Shown here: positions 1 through 8,546 of the stretch, in pieces
How positions within the stretch are numbered: position 1 is the stretch's first letter
Layout of the letters: every line of letters starts with the position of its first letter
Source of the DNA: Anaerolineae bacterium
GTDB lineage: Bacteria > Chloroflexota > Anaerolineae > Aggregatilineales > Phototrophicaceae
DNA: 64,000 bases
Direction of reading: 5' to 3'
Assembly (NCBI GenBank): GCA_022823945.1
Contig: JAJEBK010000014.1
Coordinates: 62,001 to 126,000 of the forward strand
Notes under the pieces: generated by a model
Told to the model about the DNA's origin: nothing
The model's input: the letters and a program-made list of their open reading frames with translations, nothing else
Database searches by the model: none
Position numbers and translations under genes: made by a program

Positions 1-11
1 CAGGCGCATAA

Positions 12-623
12 TCAGTCGAATTCGCTGGGCAGACCGGGCTGGCGATAATGCTGGAACCAGCGGCGGATCTGCCCTGTGGTCACGCGTCCCAGCGACAGCG
101 GCGGGATCTCGTCTTCGCCAAACCAGCCTACCGCGGTGGTTTCACTGCTGGTTTGCGCTGCGCCACCGATCAACTCGCAGAGGAAGGCGACTTTGTAGAC
201 AGCATAAATCAGGGACGGGTGTCGACGACGGCGGTCTTCCAGCGCCAACAATTTGACAGCTTTTGCCTCGTAGCCGCTTTCTTCGCGGATTTCACGCTCG
301 ACCGCTTGTGAGGGCGCATCGCCGACATCTGCCCAACCGCCGGGCAACGTCCACAAACCATCGGCTGCTTCGCGCACCAGCAAGATTTTGTCGTCTCTGA
401 AGACAGCGCCACGCACATCGACTTTGGGCGTGATATAGCCATCGTCCGCTGCCAGCAGCAGCGCCACTTCGGCAACATCGGCATGAGCAGCATCAGCCAG
501 CATTTGCGCGGCAATATCCAATTGCGCCCGATACCGTCCGGCATCATAGTCGTTTTGAGCGTAGTGAAGGCCCGTCTTGGCGAGCGCGGCGAGTTGCTGC
601 GCCCATTCCACCTGTTTGCTCAT
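12..623 (-). CDS. Nudix hydrolase with N-terminal helical domain
   Basis: Likely hydrolyses a nucleoside-diphosphate-linked substrate such as ADP-ribose; the substrate cannot be read from sequence. Residues 95-118 form a complete Nudix box (GG, then REIREESGY), with the catalytic glutamates present. Residues 1-65 are a helical extension (begins MSKQVEWAQQLAALAKTGLHY) typical of the Nudix subfamily annotated as ADP-ribose pyrophosphatase with an N-terminal hydrolase domain. The ATG at 623 is preferred over an upstream one at 647 because homologues begin with this W-A-x-x-L segment. About 204 aa, a normal length. It is followed after about 190 bp by a flavoenzyme on the same strand, with no evident functional link. 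Confidence 0.88.
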   Translation of the reverse strand: MSKQVEWAQQLAALAKTGLHYAQNDYDAGRYRAQLDIAAQMLADAAHADVAEVALLLAADDGYITPKVDVRGAVFRDDKILLVREAADGLWTLPGGWADVGDAPSQAVEREIREESGYEAKAVKLLALEDRRRRHPSLIYAVYKVAFLCELIGGAAQTSSETTAVGWFGEDEIPPLSLGRVTTGQIRRWFQHYRQPGLPSEFD

Positions 624-705
624 CGCGGTCCCTTGTCGCTGCCACACTGCATAACATCAGGAAACTATAGAGGCAAAGCGGCGGCTCGCCCATATTGAAC
701 TCTGC

Positions 706-735
706 CACCGAGCATGCCGAGTATCTTGAATACAC
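706..735 (+). repeat. 30-bp dispersed repeat (CACCGAG family)
   Basis: This spacer copy reads CACCGAGCATGCCGAGTATC and ends TTGAATACAC. The same word, with a few changes, occurs twice as an inverted pair at 30902-30931 and 31053-31082. A neighbouring AGAGGCAAAG (about 670) also recurs next to the 30902 copy. The rest of the 624-816 spacer shows no gene. Confidence 0.6.
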
Positions 736-816
736 CGGGCGGTTGGCAACGGCGCTGCGTCATCTGTGCCTTCGGTGGAACTAATGATTTGATGCAATTG
801 TCCTGGCTGCGGGCGC

Positions 817-1959
817 TCATAGACGAGACAGGCGAAACGAGGAGATGTCATGGGGCGACCCACCCTGCTGCGCCAGGTCAGCCATGATTTCGCCAACCAC
901 ACTCGCCATTTTGAAGCCATGTCCGCTGAAACCAGCCGCCACCGAAACCTGGGGCGCATCGGGCAGGATGTCCAGCACAAAATGTTCGTCGGCTGTGTTC
1001 GTGAACATGCAGACGACCATATCCAGCGTGGGACCCGCGCCTTCGGGGAAGTAGCGCTCGGCGAAAGTCCGCAGCAAGGCTTCGTCTGCGCTATGGATAG
1101 CGCGATTGACTGTATCGGGATCGCAGATTTCGTCCAGATGATGATACCGTCCCAGCTTCATACCCGGCGTGCCCCCGCTCGGATTAAACTCGGGCAAGCC
1201 ATAATAGCGCCCCTCTTCGACCTGCCCATTCCACACGGGGAAGCGCTCCAGGCCGAATAAGTCGGGTCGTTTGGGCTGCAGCCAGATCAGCGCCTGGCGT
1301 TCGGGGACAGCTTTGTCCGCCAGCACCGGCACCAGCTTCGACATCCAGGCGCCGCCACAGATTATCAGCTTCTCCGCCAGATAATTGCCTTGGTCGCTGC
1401 GCACCTGGACGCGCGCATCGGGCAGAATTTCCCAGCCCAGCACGCGCTCGCCGGCCTGAAGCCTTGCGCCATGCCGCTGTGCCAATTCCGCATGCGCAAC
1501 GATGCAGCGCTCGGGGACGAGCAAGCCGCCTTGTGGCTGATACAGCGCCATAGTCTCCGCGGGCATCTGATAGGCAGGGAAGCGCGCTTGCAAGGCACGG
1601 CTGTCCAGAACCTGGTATGGGAAGTCGTTCTCGATGCAACTGTTCAGGCTGCCGCGGAAAACCTCGCTGTCGGCAGGACCCATATCGATGCTGCCGGTCT
1701 GATAAAAAAGCTGCTCGCCAAACTCATTTTCCAGGTCTGCCCACAGCGCATACGCCCGACGCAGCAATGGCACATAGGCCAAATCTTCGTAATAAGCCAG
1801 GCGGATGATGCGCGTCAAGCCATGCGAAGAGCCGCGATTGTGCGGGATAGCAAACTGGTCGATGCCCAGCGCTTTTTGTCCGCGTTTGGCGAGGTGATAA
1901 AGCGCGGCGCTGCCCATCCCGCCGAGGCCGATGACGATTACGTCATACTGGTTGTTCAT
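817..1959 (-). CDS. FAD-dependent oxidoreductase, monomeric sarcosine oxidase / N-methyltryptophan oxidase family
   Basis: Predicted to demethylate an N-methyl amino acid oxidatively, releasing formaldehyde and hydrogen peroxide. Residues 8-19 hold the Rossmann dinucleotide fold (V-I-G-L-G-G-M-G-S-A-A). The following HNRGSSHGLTRIIR is the family's conserved Ser-Ser-His / Arg-Ile-Ile-Arg region. Cys317 in CMFTNTADEHF sits where monomeric sarcosine oxidases attach FAD covalently. The 380-aa length is normal for the family. It lies 19 bp downstream of the restriction gene on the same strand and may be read from the same transcript. The true amine substrate (sarcosine, N-methyltryptophan or other) is unknown. 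Confidence 0.88.
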   Translation of the reverse strand: MNNQYDVIVIGLGGMGSAALYHLAKRGQKALGIDQFAIPHNRGSSHGLTRIIRLAYYEDLAYVPLLRRAYALWADLENEFGEQLFYQTGSIDMGPADSEVFRGSLNSCIENDFPYQVLDSRALQARFPAYQMPAETMALYQPQGGLLVPERCIVAHAELAQRHGARLQAGERVLGWEILPDARVQVRSDQGNYLAEKLIICGGAWMSKLVPVLADKAVPERQALIWLQPKRPDLFGLERFPVWNGQVEEGRYYGLPEFNPSGGTPGMKLGRYHHLDEICDPDTVNRAIHSADEALLRTFAERYFPEGAGPTLDMVVCMFTNTADEHFVLDILPDAPQVSVAAGFSGHGFKMASVVGEIMADLAQQGGSPHDISSFRLSRL

Positions 1960-1978
1960 GGCTCGTTCTCAGTGGCTG

Positions 1979-4567
1979 CTACTCGGGCAAAACCGGTTGC
2001 ACATTTGCAAACTGAACACAATCCGCGAAGGTCTTTGGCGTCTGGCCTTGAAAAACTACTTGCAAAACCTTTATGTATCGCCATGCTTGGCCGGTGAGCG
2101 CGGTCGCTTTTTCAGTCCAGATTATCGCCGAACGGTCTTTGTTCGCCACTTCAATATCTTCAAGTCCTTTTGTTTCCACCAGATAAGAAACGCCGTCATC
2201 GTCAACCACGACAAAGTCGGGATAGTAGTGACGCAGGTTGCCACGCGTGTCGATGTAAGGGATTGAAAAGCCAAACTGCAACGGCAGCTTGCCAAACAAG
2301 ACGACATCGTTCGCGTTGTCTAAAAATCGCGCAAAAGCCACTTCAAAATTGTTATCACAAGCGACCTTGTTGAAAATTGTCTTGCGGCATTCCGGCGCGA
2401 CTTGCGACCAGGGGAAGGGCGCGGTAGACGATAGCTTGCGACCGGCGCTTTCCAGTACCGGCGCTTGCGGTTGGACGATCTTTTCCCGCAGCGCATCCAG
2501 GAATACTTTCATCGTGACCATCTGATTCAGTCGGTGGCTGATTGCCCGCAGCACCTCCGGGCTGTCCAGATCGACCTCGTGTCCAAATGCCCGAAACTTC
2601 AAAAAGTCGCGCACTTTTGGCGCAAGGACGGCAAATTGACCCGGCATCCGCGCCTCTTTCGCGATGATATTCGCATAATAGGCGACCACCTCTTGCGATG
2701 TCTGCGGAGACCGGATTGTGTAAATGCGCTCGAACAAGGTTTCCGAAGTGAGCAGATCCTTGCCCGCATACAGGAAGGTGCGCTCGGCCTCTTCGCTCGC
2801 TGTGATGGGCAGCGGCTCGCCCGTGTACAAGCTGGCAATATCGAGCGCTTCAATCGCTTCGTGAAGGCTGCTCGTCCGCGCAAGGATTGGGCTGAGCGTC
2901 GGCAAGGCGACATCGTACTCGGCTTTGTCCGGCTCCGGCTTGATAATCGTGATTTGCAGCTTGTCCTTCCCGACTTGCCAGGTATCCAGCTGCAAGTCCT
3001 CTTCCTCTTCCAATTGCTCAACGAAATTGATGAAGGCTGCATTGCCGATGATATCCACCCGCTCTTGATACCCGTTTTGCTGCCCCCGGAACATCAGCCG
3101 CAGCCCGCGCCCGATGGTTTGCTCGGGCAAGATATTGGCTTTGGAGGTGTAGGGGCGCAAGCCGACTATCACGGTCACATTCTGCACATCCCAGCCTTCG
3201 CGCAGCATCAATACGCTGACGATGGCGTTGATGGGGCTTTCGTCGAAATCGACTTCTTTCGCCGCCTTGCGCGCGTCATCCAGATCCTTCTTCGATACTT
3301 CGCCCTTTCTGTCCGTATGGATGATCAGCGTCTTGTCGCCAGCGAATTCTTCAGGAAATTTTCGGCGCAGGTAGGCGCCAATATCGTCCGCTTCTCTGGT
3401 CTTGTTCATCATGATGAAGAGCAGCGGTTTCTTGCCCGTGGGCGCAAGTTGTTCACGATACTCCCGCCAGCGCTCGATCCCGGCGATGATGAACGGTTCA
3501 ACCCGGATAGCGGTATCTTCGCTGGGCATCTCGCCAATGTCGGCGATGCCTTTGACCGGGCGTTTGACAATCCCGTCCACAATCGCCTGCTTGAGCGGGT
3601 AATCGCTGATCGTCCAGGCGAAGAGCGCGCCTTTCTGGTAGCGCGGCGTGGCGGTGAAGTCCAGTTGCGCGGAGAGCCCAAGCGGATGGCCGTCATGCAA
3701 GGCGCGTATCGTTTCGTTCCAGGCGCTCGCCGGGTCGTGCGTGTGATGCGCCTCGTCATTCAGCACCAGCAGCGGCGACCCGCCCCGCTCGATAATGCGT
3801 CCACGAAAATCCACTTCATCATCGAGGCTGGCTGGCGGCTTCTCCCCCAGAACCGCGGTCATGATCGCCGGTTCGCTGTCTTTCTTGCGCTCTTCGCGAT
3901 CATACAGCTGCTGGATATTGGTCAGGTACAAAGCGCCAGCCGACGAAGCGCGCTCGGCATCGCCGCGCATATAACACTGCATCTCCCAATAAATCTTGAA
4001 TTGCTTGGGAATCACCGGATCGCTCTCGAAGATGCGGCCGCCAGCAAAGTCGCCGCGCAGCCGCTCGAAGACGATGACATTCGGCGCGATCAGCAGGAAT
4101 GTCTTGGCATAATCCGTGCTGTTTTCCAACACGGCGTTGAAATACTGCCAGGCGATTGCCAGCGCCATGACCTTGGTTTTGCCGCTGCCGGTCGCCATCT
4201 TGGTGCAATAGCGAGCGAATGAGTCGTGCTGGGGCAAACGAATAGACGACCGCAAATCGGCCGGGATGAAGCGCCGATACAACGTGACCAGGTCGCGGAT
4301 TTTCGCCACCTCATAGACATAAATCAGACTTTCGACCGCCTGTCGCTGGGCGGCGTAATAGCGAAACTCCCCGCCCGTCCGCAATTTGTGGTCGCTGTGG
4401 AACCAGTGATTCAGCAGCACGCGCGATGTGTCGGTTGCGCCTGGATAGTTGTCAGCGCGCCATTCGTCGACGGCTTGGCGGATGGCGGGGACGGCGGGGG
4501 CGGTATTGCCAAAATCTTCCAGGAAGCTCTGCTGGGCTGGGCTGATTTTCTGTCTGCGCCGCGCCAC
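1979..4567 (-). CDS. Type III restriction enzyme, Res (helicase/endonuclease) subunit
   Basis: ATP-dependent translocase and nuclease of a type III restriction system; it normally works in complex with Mod. Seen in order: Walker A ATGSGKT (residues 125-131), DEAHH helicase box (271-275), an SF2 motif VI (EQTIGRGLRLM), and a C-terminal PD-(D/E)xK nuclease (PDFVVV then ETKG, near residues 780-800). The preferred start is the GTG at 4567 (V-A-R-R-R-Q), just after the mod stop at 4570-4572; a TTG at 4573 overlapping that stop is the alternative. This translational arrangement indicates a mod-res operon. About 862 aa. The res frame is intact although mod is broken, so the nuclease may lack a functional partner. 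Confidence 0.9.
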   Translation of the reverse strand: MARRRQKISPAQQSFLEDFGNTAPAVPAIRQAVDEWRADNYPGATDTSRVLLNHWFHSDHKLRTGGEFRYYAAQRQAVESLIYVYEVAKIRDLVTLYRRFIPADLRSSIRLPQHDSFARYCTKMATGSGKTKVMALAIAWQYFNAVLENSTDYAKTFLLIAPNVIVFERLRGDFAGGRIFESDPVIPKQFKIYWEMQCYMRGDAERASSAGALYLTNIQQLYDREERKKDSEPAIMTAVLGEKPPASLDDEVDFRGRIIERGGSPLLVLNDEAHHTHDPASAWNETIRALHDGHPLGLSAQLDFTATPRYQKGALFAWTISDYPLKQAIVDGIVKRPVKGIADIGEMPSEDTAIRVEPFIIAGIERWREYREQLAPTGKKPLLFIMMNKTREADDIGAYLRRKFPEEFAGDKTLIIHTDRKGEVSKKDLDDARKAAKEVDFDESPINAIVSVLMLREGWDVQNVTVIVGLRPYTSKANILPEQTIGRGLRLMFRGQQNGYQERVDIIGNAAFINFVEQLEEEEDLQLDTWQVGKDKLQITIIKPEPDKAEYDVALPTLSPILARTSSLHEAIEALDIASLYTGEPLPITASEEAERTFLYAGKDLLTSETLFERIYTIRSPQTSQEVVAYYANIIAKEARMPGQFAVLAPKVRDFLKFRAFGHEVDLDSPEVLRAISHRLNQMVTMKVFLDALREKIVQPQAPVLESAGRKLSSTAPFPWSQVAPECRKTIFNKVACDNNFEVAFARFLDNANDVVLFGKLPLQFGFSIPYIDTRGNLRHYYPDFVVVDDDGVSYLVETKGLEDIEVANKDRSAIIWTEKATALTGQAWRYIKVLQVVFQGQTPKTFADCVQFANVQPVLPE

Positions 4568-4569
4568 AG

Positions 4570-6526
4570 TCAAGCCACCGTCACTTTCAAGGTCTTGGTG
4601 CTGTCGTTGCCCAGGATATCGATCACTTTCACCAGGACGACATACTCGCCCGGCTCGGCATAGCGGTGATTCGCCCGCAGCAGCAGCGTCCGGTCTTTGC
4701 GCGTGCGGTAGCTTTGCCACTCGTTGTGAAAAGTGTCATCGCGGTAATTCCAATCCACCGCCCAATAATCGATCCAGTCCGACCAGTGCCGCACCGCTTT
4801 CATCACATCGTCAGGCACATCATCGGGCGGGATCATGAAGTCGCTCAGCTCGATGCTCAATTCGCGCCTTGTGATGCTCATGCCCACCGACAGCGCCGCC
4901 AACTCGAAGAATTGGATATCGCCTTGATCGACCGCTTTAGGCTCCAGCACCTCGCGCGGGATGCGCAGAAAACGCACTTGCAAACCCGCCTCCTGCGCGA
5001 TTTGTCCAGCCGTTTCGTTCATATCCAGGGCGAAATCCCAGCCCAGCACATCGACGCCAGCCAAAGTCGGCGCGTCTGCCCCGGCGCCAACCGCCCGCCG
5101 AAACTCCAGCGCGATATTGCGCACATCGCCGACCGCCACCGGGCTGTCCACCGAGCCGACATGCACCATGCGCCCGCCCTTGCGCCCGTGCAGCCAGGCA
5201 TAGCCCTCGACCAGCTCGCCGTGATACAGGTCGAGGATAAACTTGCGGTAAGCGCGCGTTTGCAAAGCGGCTTCGTCGCCGAATTCGGCTTTCTGCCAGT
5301 GCTGGCGCTCGTATTTGCCGAGGTTCTGCACGACGAACGGCCGCACATTCTCGATTGCCAGCAGGCGCTTGCGGGAAGTGTGAATGGCGAAGCGGCCGAG
5401 ATCGCAGGCGATCCAGCGGCGATTGAGTTTCTCGGCGACGGCGGCGGTCGTGCCGCTGCCACAGAAGCAATCCAGGACGAGGTCGCCTTCGTTGGAGCTG
5501 GCGCGGATGATGCGCTCTAGCAGAGCTTCGGGCTTTTGGGTGGGGTAGTTTAGGCGTTCGCTACCTTTGGCTTCTTTGATGTCATCCCAAAGATTGTTTC
5601 GAATACGTCCGGCTTTCGGACGAATCTTGCGATATAGTCTGTCGTTTTGAACTACTAATTCACCAGCTTCATCTCATTCTTGCATGCGTGTTCGCCCAAC
5701 TTTCCAACCGGAAGGGTGCGGGGGGAAGAACCCTTTGTATTGATAGCAGAGGTTGGGACGAGGACTCGCGCTTGGCCGATTATAGGCAACATCCAAGTAA
5801 TACCTACCATTGTCATCTTCAAACTTGAAAGCCTTATCAAGATACTCGGCATCATAGGGTGCGAGAACCTTGTTCATATCAAATTTTGCGTTTTCGTTAC
5901 GAGAAAAAAAGAGAATTGTTTCGGTATTGGTATTGAAATTCCGAGCAATAAATTGTGATCCCTTGAAACCTCGTTCAGTTCGTTTCCACACTATTTCATT
6001 TCGATAGTTCTTTATATCAAAGACATCATCAAGGATCGTCTTTGCGTAGTGACTGACATTCGAGTCTAAGTGGATATAGAGGCTACCCGTTTCACTCAGC
6101 AGTTCGTAGAGGAAAACCACCGTCTCATAAATCCACTTGAGGTAAGACCCCAAGCCGTTAGCCCCCCCACGTATCCCGATAGGCTTTTTGCTCTATAATA
6201 CTCGGTTCTTTCGTAAAGTGCTCGTCGCCAACGCTCGTTTGGAAGGAAAAATCCTGCCCGGTCGCAAAGGGCGGGTCGATGTAGATCAAGTCGACTTTGC
6301 CGGCAAACTCGGGCAGCAGCGATGGCAGCACATATTTCTTGTCGCCCCAGATAAGGCGGTTGCGCCATTCCGCGTCGCGTCCCGCCAGCATGAATTCGAG
6401 GGAGCGCTGGCGCTGCTGGGCGGATTCGTTGACGGTCTCGACTGTCTGGAAAGGCAGCGCGACTTTCAATGGCGCGGTTCGTTTTCCGTCTTTGTCATAT
6501 TTGCCATCCCAGATGAGCTCGACCAT
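4570..6526 (-). pseudogene. Type III DNA methyltransferase (mod), frameshifted and interrupted by a nonsense codon
   Basis: Should be the adenine-N6 methylase and DNA-recognition subunit partnering the downstream res. Three homologous segments are visible. The first (from ATG 6526, AAGGA ribosome site upstream) carries the DPPF catalytic motif. The second (about 6153-5677) continues LGSYLKWIYE with the typical VHLDSNVSHYAK-like helix. The third (about 5673-4570) has the NYPTQKP block and SAM-binding motif DCFCGSGTT. Segments one and two are separated by a frameshift at a G7 run (6162-6168); six Gs would restore WGANGLGSYL. Segments two and three are in the same frame, separated by TGA at 5674-5676 where relatives have a Leu-like residue. 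The middle is visibly AT-richer than its flanks. Confidence 0.87.
6162..6168 (-). repeat. G7 homopolymer at the mod frameshift
   Basis: On the coding strand the sequence reads ACGTGGGGGGGCTAAC. With seven Gs the reading frame ends at TAA; with six (or nine) it runs into LGSYLKWIYE. Simple repeats in mod genes are known phase-variation switches in other bacteria, but a homopolymer miscall would look the same. Confidence 0.7.
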
Positions 6527-6575
6527 GGCGGGGTATCCTTTTGTGCCTGGGCTTGCAACGGCATCGCGTCCCATT

Positions 6576-6604
6576 TTGACAGAAAGCGAGCGGTATGTTA
6601 TGTT
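6576..6604 (+). promoter_or_regulatory. Sigma70-type promoter of first RelE-like TA pair
   Basis: Perfect TTGACA (6576-6581), 17-bp spacer, TATGTT (6599-6604). It lies about 40 bp before the antitoxin start and reads away from mod. Confidence 0.65.
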
Positions 6605-6642
6605 ATCTGCAAGTGAAGACGACAACAAGAGCGAGCAGGCGC

Positions 6643-6855
6643 ATGGACAGGCCAGCAGAAGTGCCACAGGCGCAGCCAGCTACAGAGGCGCCAGCCACCA
6701 CCGATTTGACGCCAGAGCAGCGAGCGTTCATCCGCAGCATGCGGGACGCTGCGAACGGCAAAGGGCAGCCAGCGCGCGAGTTCATGGAAGAGTTGCGGCA
6801 GGAAATACAGATGGAACGCGCGACGGCAGACAATGGAAGTCATCGCAACGCGTGA
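6643..6855 (+). CDS. Putative antitoxin of RelE-like module 1 (70 aa)
   Basis: Small protein preceding a RelE-superfamily toxin. It starts with a Pro/Ala/Glu-rich, probably disordered stretch (MDRPAEVPQAQPATEAP), followed by a helical part (LTPEQRAFIRSMRDAA, then REFMEELRQEIQMER). I see no helix-turn-helix, ribbon-helix-helix or AbrB fold, so it may neutralise without binding DNA. The ATG at 6643 gives exactly the 70-aa length of its paralogue at 8023-8235, which supports this start over 6595. Its 3' end overlaps the toxin start by 23 nt. The role is inferred from position, size and duplication; the family is not one I recognise. Confidence 0.65.
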   Translation: MDRPAEVPQAQPATEAPATTDLTPEQRAFIRSMRDAANGKGQPAREFMEELRQEIQMERATADNGSHRNA

Positions 6856-7165
6856 TTTCAGACGTTGCTTGCGACGGCTGGTCAGAAAGTTCCCTCTGGC
6901 ATATGGAACCGTCGATGAGCTGATAAATGAGTTGGCTGCCGGGCCCCGGGCAACTGACAACCGCCTCTATAGCCTGGGCGGCGCGCAGGTGTACAAAGGC
7001 CGGCTGCCAAATCGGTCAGCCGCGCGCGGGAAGAGTGGCGGCTTCCGCGTGTATTATTCGATCAAGCAGGATACGGTTCATTTGTTGTGGATTGAATTAA
7101 GGTCCAAGAGCCAGCTGTTTTCCGATACGGAAATCCGCGCTATTGCTCGGGATTTATACGCTTGA
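6833..7165 (+). CDS. RelE/ParE-superfamily toxin of module 1
   Basis: Probable type II toxin, about 110 aa, most likely an mRNA interferase of the RelE/HigB type. The core YKGRLPNRSAARGKSGGFRVYY, with the Arg/Lys-rich loop before GGFRVYY and a hydrophobic strand (VHLLWIEL), is typical of the superfamily. The C-terminal helix EIRAIARDLYA matches its paralogue at 8213-8539. The ATG lies inside the antitoxin gene (23-nt overlap), implying translational coupling. Catalytic residues of RelE-like toxins vary too much to assign here. Confidence 0.8.
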   Translation: MEVIATRDFRRCLRRLVRKFPLAYGTVDELINELAAGPRATDNRLYSLGGAQVYKGRLPNRSAARGKSGGFRVYYSIKQDTVHLLWIELRSKSQLFSDTEIRAIARDLYA

Positions 7166-7236
7166 GTCCGACTGTGCGCTGCGCATCCTTCGCCTGCGCG
7201 ATGTGCCTGCCGTCCGAGCGGGACGAGGCGCGAAAA

Positions 7237-7911
7237 TCAGCCTGCGCGGTCCAATTCCGCCAATATGTCCAGGATGGCTTCTTTTAATTCGGGCACATGC
7301 TCCTGCGTGTATCGCCACACCGAGGCAAGGCGAATATGCCGGTACTGATGCGCAAGCATATCGCGGAATCCAGCAAAGCCGCGCCATGGGATATGCGGGT
7401 AGTGGCTCTTGAGTTCGGGGTCGAGCTGCTTTATAGCCTCGCCAATGACTGAAAAGGCGCGTTCCACGCCATCCTGTATCAATCTTGTCGACATGAATTC
7501 GTCGTGTCCGCCGCTGGTGTATTCTTCGATTCGCCCGATGCGGTCGAGAATGTCGTTGCAGTAAATGCGCTGATTTCGTTTCATAGGGGGCAGGTCCCGT
7601 CTGGTTTTCGCGCCCAGCGGCGTTTCTTCCGCGAGGATGTTGGGCGCAAGTTCTTCACGCAGATTGTCGCGCTCGACGACATCCACGCGCCGTCCCAGCA
7701 GGTCGCCCAGATCATCAATCAAACCGATTCGATCATGCAAAGCGTAATCCGCCTCAAAGTCGACCAGGAAGTCGATGTCGCTTTCGGGCTGCAGATCGCC
7801 ACGCACGATCGAGCCAAATACGGCGATGCGCTGCGCCTTGTGCTGCTTGGCCAGCGCCATGATCTGCTCGCGATATTGCGCCAGGTCTTCCAATGTATTG
7901 ATAGCGTTCAT
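7237..7911 (-). CDS. MntA-like nucleotidyltransferase fused to HepT-like HEPN domain
   Basis: One reading frame carries both halves of a HepT/MntA (type VII) toxin-antitoxin pair. Residues ~1-100 are a minimal nucleotidyltransferase with the signature GSIVRGD...SDIDFLVDF; known MntA antitoxins AMPylate their HEPN partner. Residues ~110-225 are a HEPN domain (MKRNQRIYCNDILDRIGRIEEYT...) with the RNase motif Rx4H followed by Tyr (RDMLAHQY). In other genomes these are normally two adjacent genes. Here the Met that would begin HepT is still present at 7584, 15 codons after the usual MntA ending. Start taken at 7911; ATGs at 7923 and 7959 are possible. It lies between, and opposite to, two RelE-like modules. 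Confidence 0.82.
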   Translation of the reverse strand: MNAINTLEDLAQYREQIMALAKQHKAQRIAVFGSIVRGDLQPESDIDFLVDFEADYALHDRIGLIDDLGDLLGRRVDVVERDNLREELAPNILAEETPLGAKTRRDLPPMKRNQRIYCNDILDRIGRIEEYTSGGHDEFMSTRLIQDGVERAFSVIGEAIKQLDPELKSHYPHIPWRGFAGFRDMLAHQYRHIRLASVWRYTQEHVPELKEAILDILAELDRAG

Positions 7912-7963
7912 GCGCCGTTCCATGGTTGCCTGTTGCCCGTATTCTAGCCGATTGCGCACTCGC

Positions 7964-7993
7964 TTGACAGCATTTAATCGTATCGGCTAGACT
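7964..7993 (+). promoter_or_regulatory. Promoter of second RelE-like TA pair, with strong ribosome site
   Basis: Perfect TTGACA (7964-7969), 18-bp spacer, TAGACT (7988-7993). A GGAGGA ribosome site follows at 8010-8015, 7 nt before the ATG at 8023. The promoter faces away from the MNT-HEPN gene. Confidence 0.6.
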
Positions 7994-8022
7994 TAATCAG
8001 ACAGCCAGCGGAGGACACGAGA

Positions 8023-8235
8023 ATGAGCGCAGGAATCGAGCCGGGTGGCGATGCGGTTGCCGCCATTGCCTCAGACGCGCCAGCATTGACAGCCGAGCAG
8101 CAGGAACTTGTCGCGGCATTGCATCGCAGTTTCCAGCAAGCCGCGCGGGGTGAGACGCGACCTTTTCACGAATTCTTGCGGGAATTGCGCCTGGAGCGGG
8201 AAGCGGAAGAACATGCAGCTAATCCAGACGCCTGA
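8023..8235 (+). CDS. Putative antitoxin of RelE-like module 2 (70 aa)
   Basis: Paralogue of the protein at 6643-6855, with identical length. It has an Ala/Pro/Asp-rich N-terminus, then LTAEQQELVAALHRSFQQAA and a charged C-terminal helix (HEFLRELRLEREAEE). The shared block is L-T-x-E-Q followed 20 residues later by (E/H)-E-F-(M/L)-x-E-L-R. No DNA-binding fold is visible. Translation start is firm: GGAGGA sits 7 nt upstream. It overlaps the toxin gene by 23 nt, the same as module 1. Confidence 0.68.
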   Translation: MSAGIEPGGDAVAAIASDAPALTAEQQELVAALHRSFQQAARGETRPFHEFLRELRLEREAEEHAANPDA

Positions 8236-8539
8236 GTTTGAGGCGCAGGTCAAGCAGCTCCGAAAGACATATCGTCAAATCGATATAGACCTCGCGCTAT
8301 TGAGCGTGTTGGAAGAGGGAGTCCGCCCCCAAGACAATCGATTGCAGAATATGGGCGGCATGGAGGTCTACAAGGCGCGCTTGCCCAACACTTCTGCGAG
8401 GGTCGGTACGCGTGGCGGCTTTAGAGTCGTATACCGCGTCAAGGATGGGACAGTAATTCTTCTGCTGCTTATTTGGGCGAAGTCGCGGACGGTCAACATT
8501 CCGGACAGCGAGATCCGTCGTGTAGCCAGCCAGTACTAA
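8213..8539 (+). CDS. RelE/ParE-superfamily toxin of module 2
   Basis: Clear paralogue of the toxin at 6833-7165: both share DNRL...GG..VYK.RLPN.SA, GGFRV.Y and EIR..A. About 108 aa, starting MQLIQTPEFEAQVKQL at the ATG inside the antitoxin gene. An upstream ATG at 8108 in the same frame lies well inside the antitoxin gene and has no family similarity before residue 36. Predicted ribosome-dependent mRNA interferase by family; not provable from sequence. Confidence 0.8.
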   Translation: MQLIQTPEFEAQVKQLRKTYRQIDIDLALLSVLEEGVRPQDNRLQNMGGMEVYKARLPNTSARVGTRGGFRVVYRVKDGTVILLLLIWAKSRTVNIPDSEIRRVASQY

Positions 8540-8546
8540 GCCGCTT

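Noticed and set aside
2465-4222. 585-codon open frame on the plus strand
   Set aside because: Antisense to the res gene; its composition (many Arg, Gln, Asp, His) is the shadow typical of GC-rich coding DNA, and res has clear helicase and nuclease motifs.
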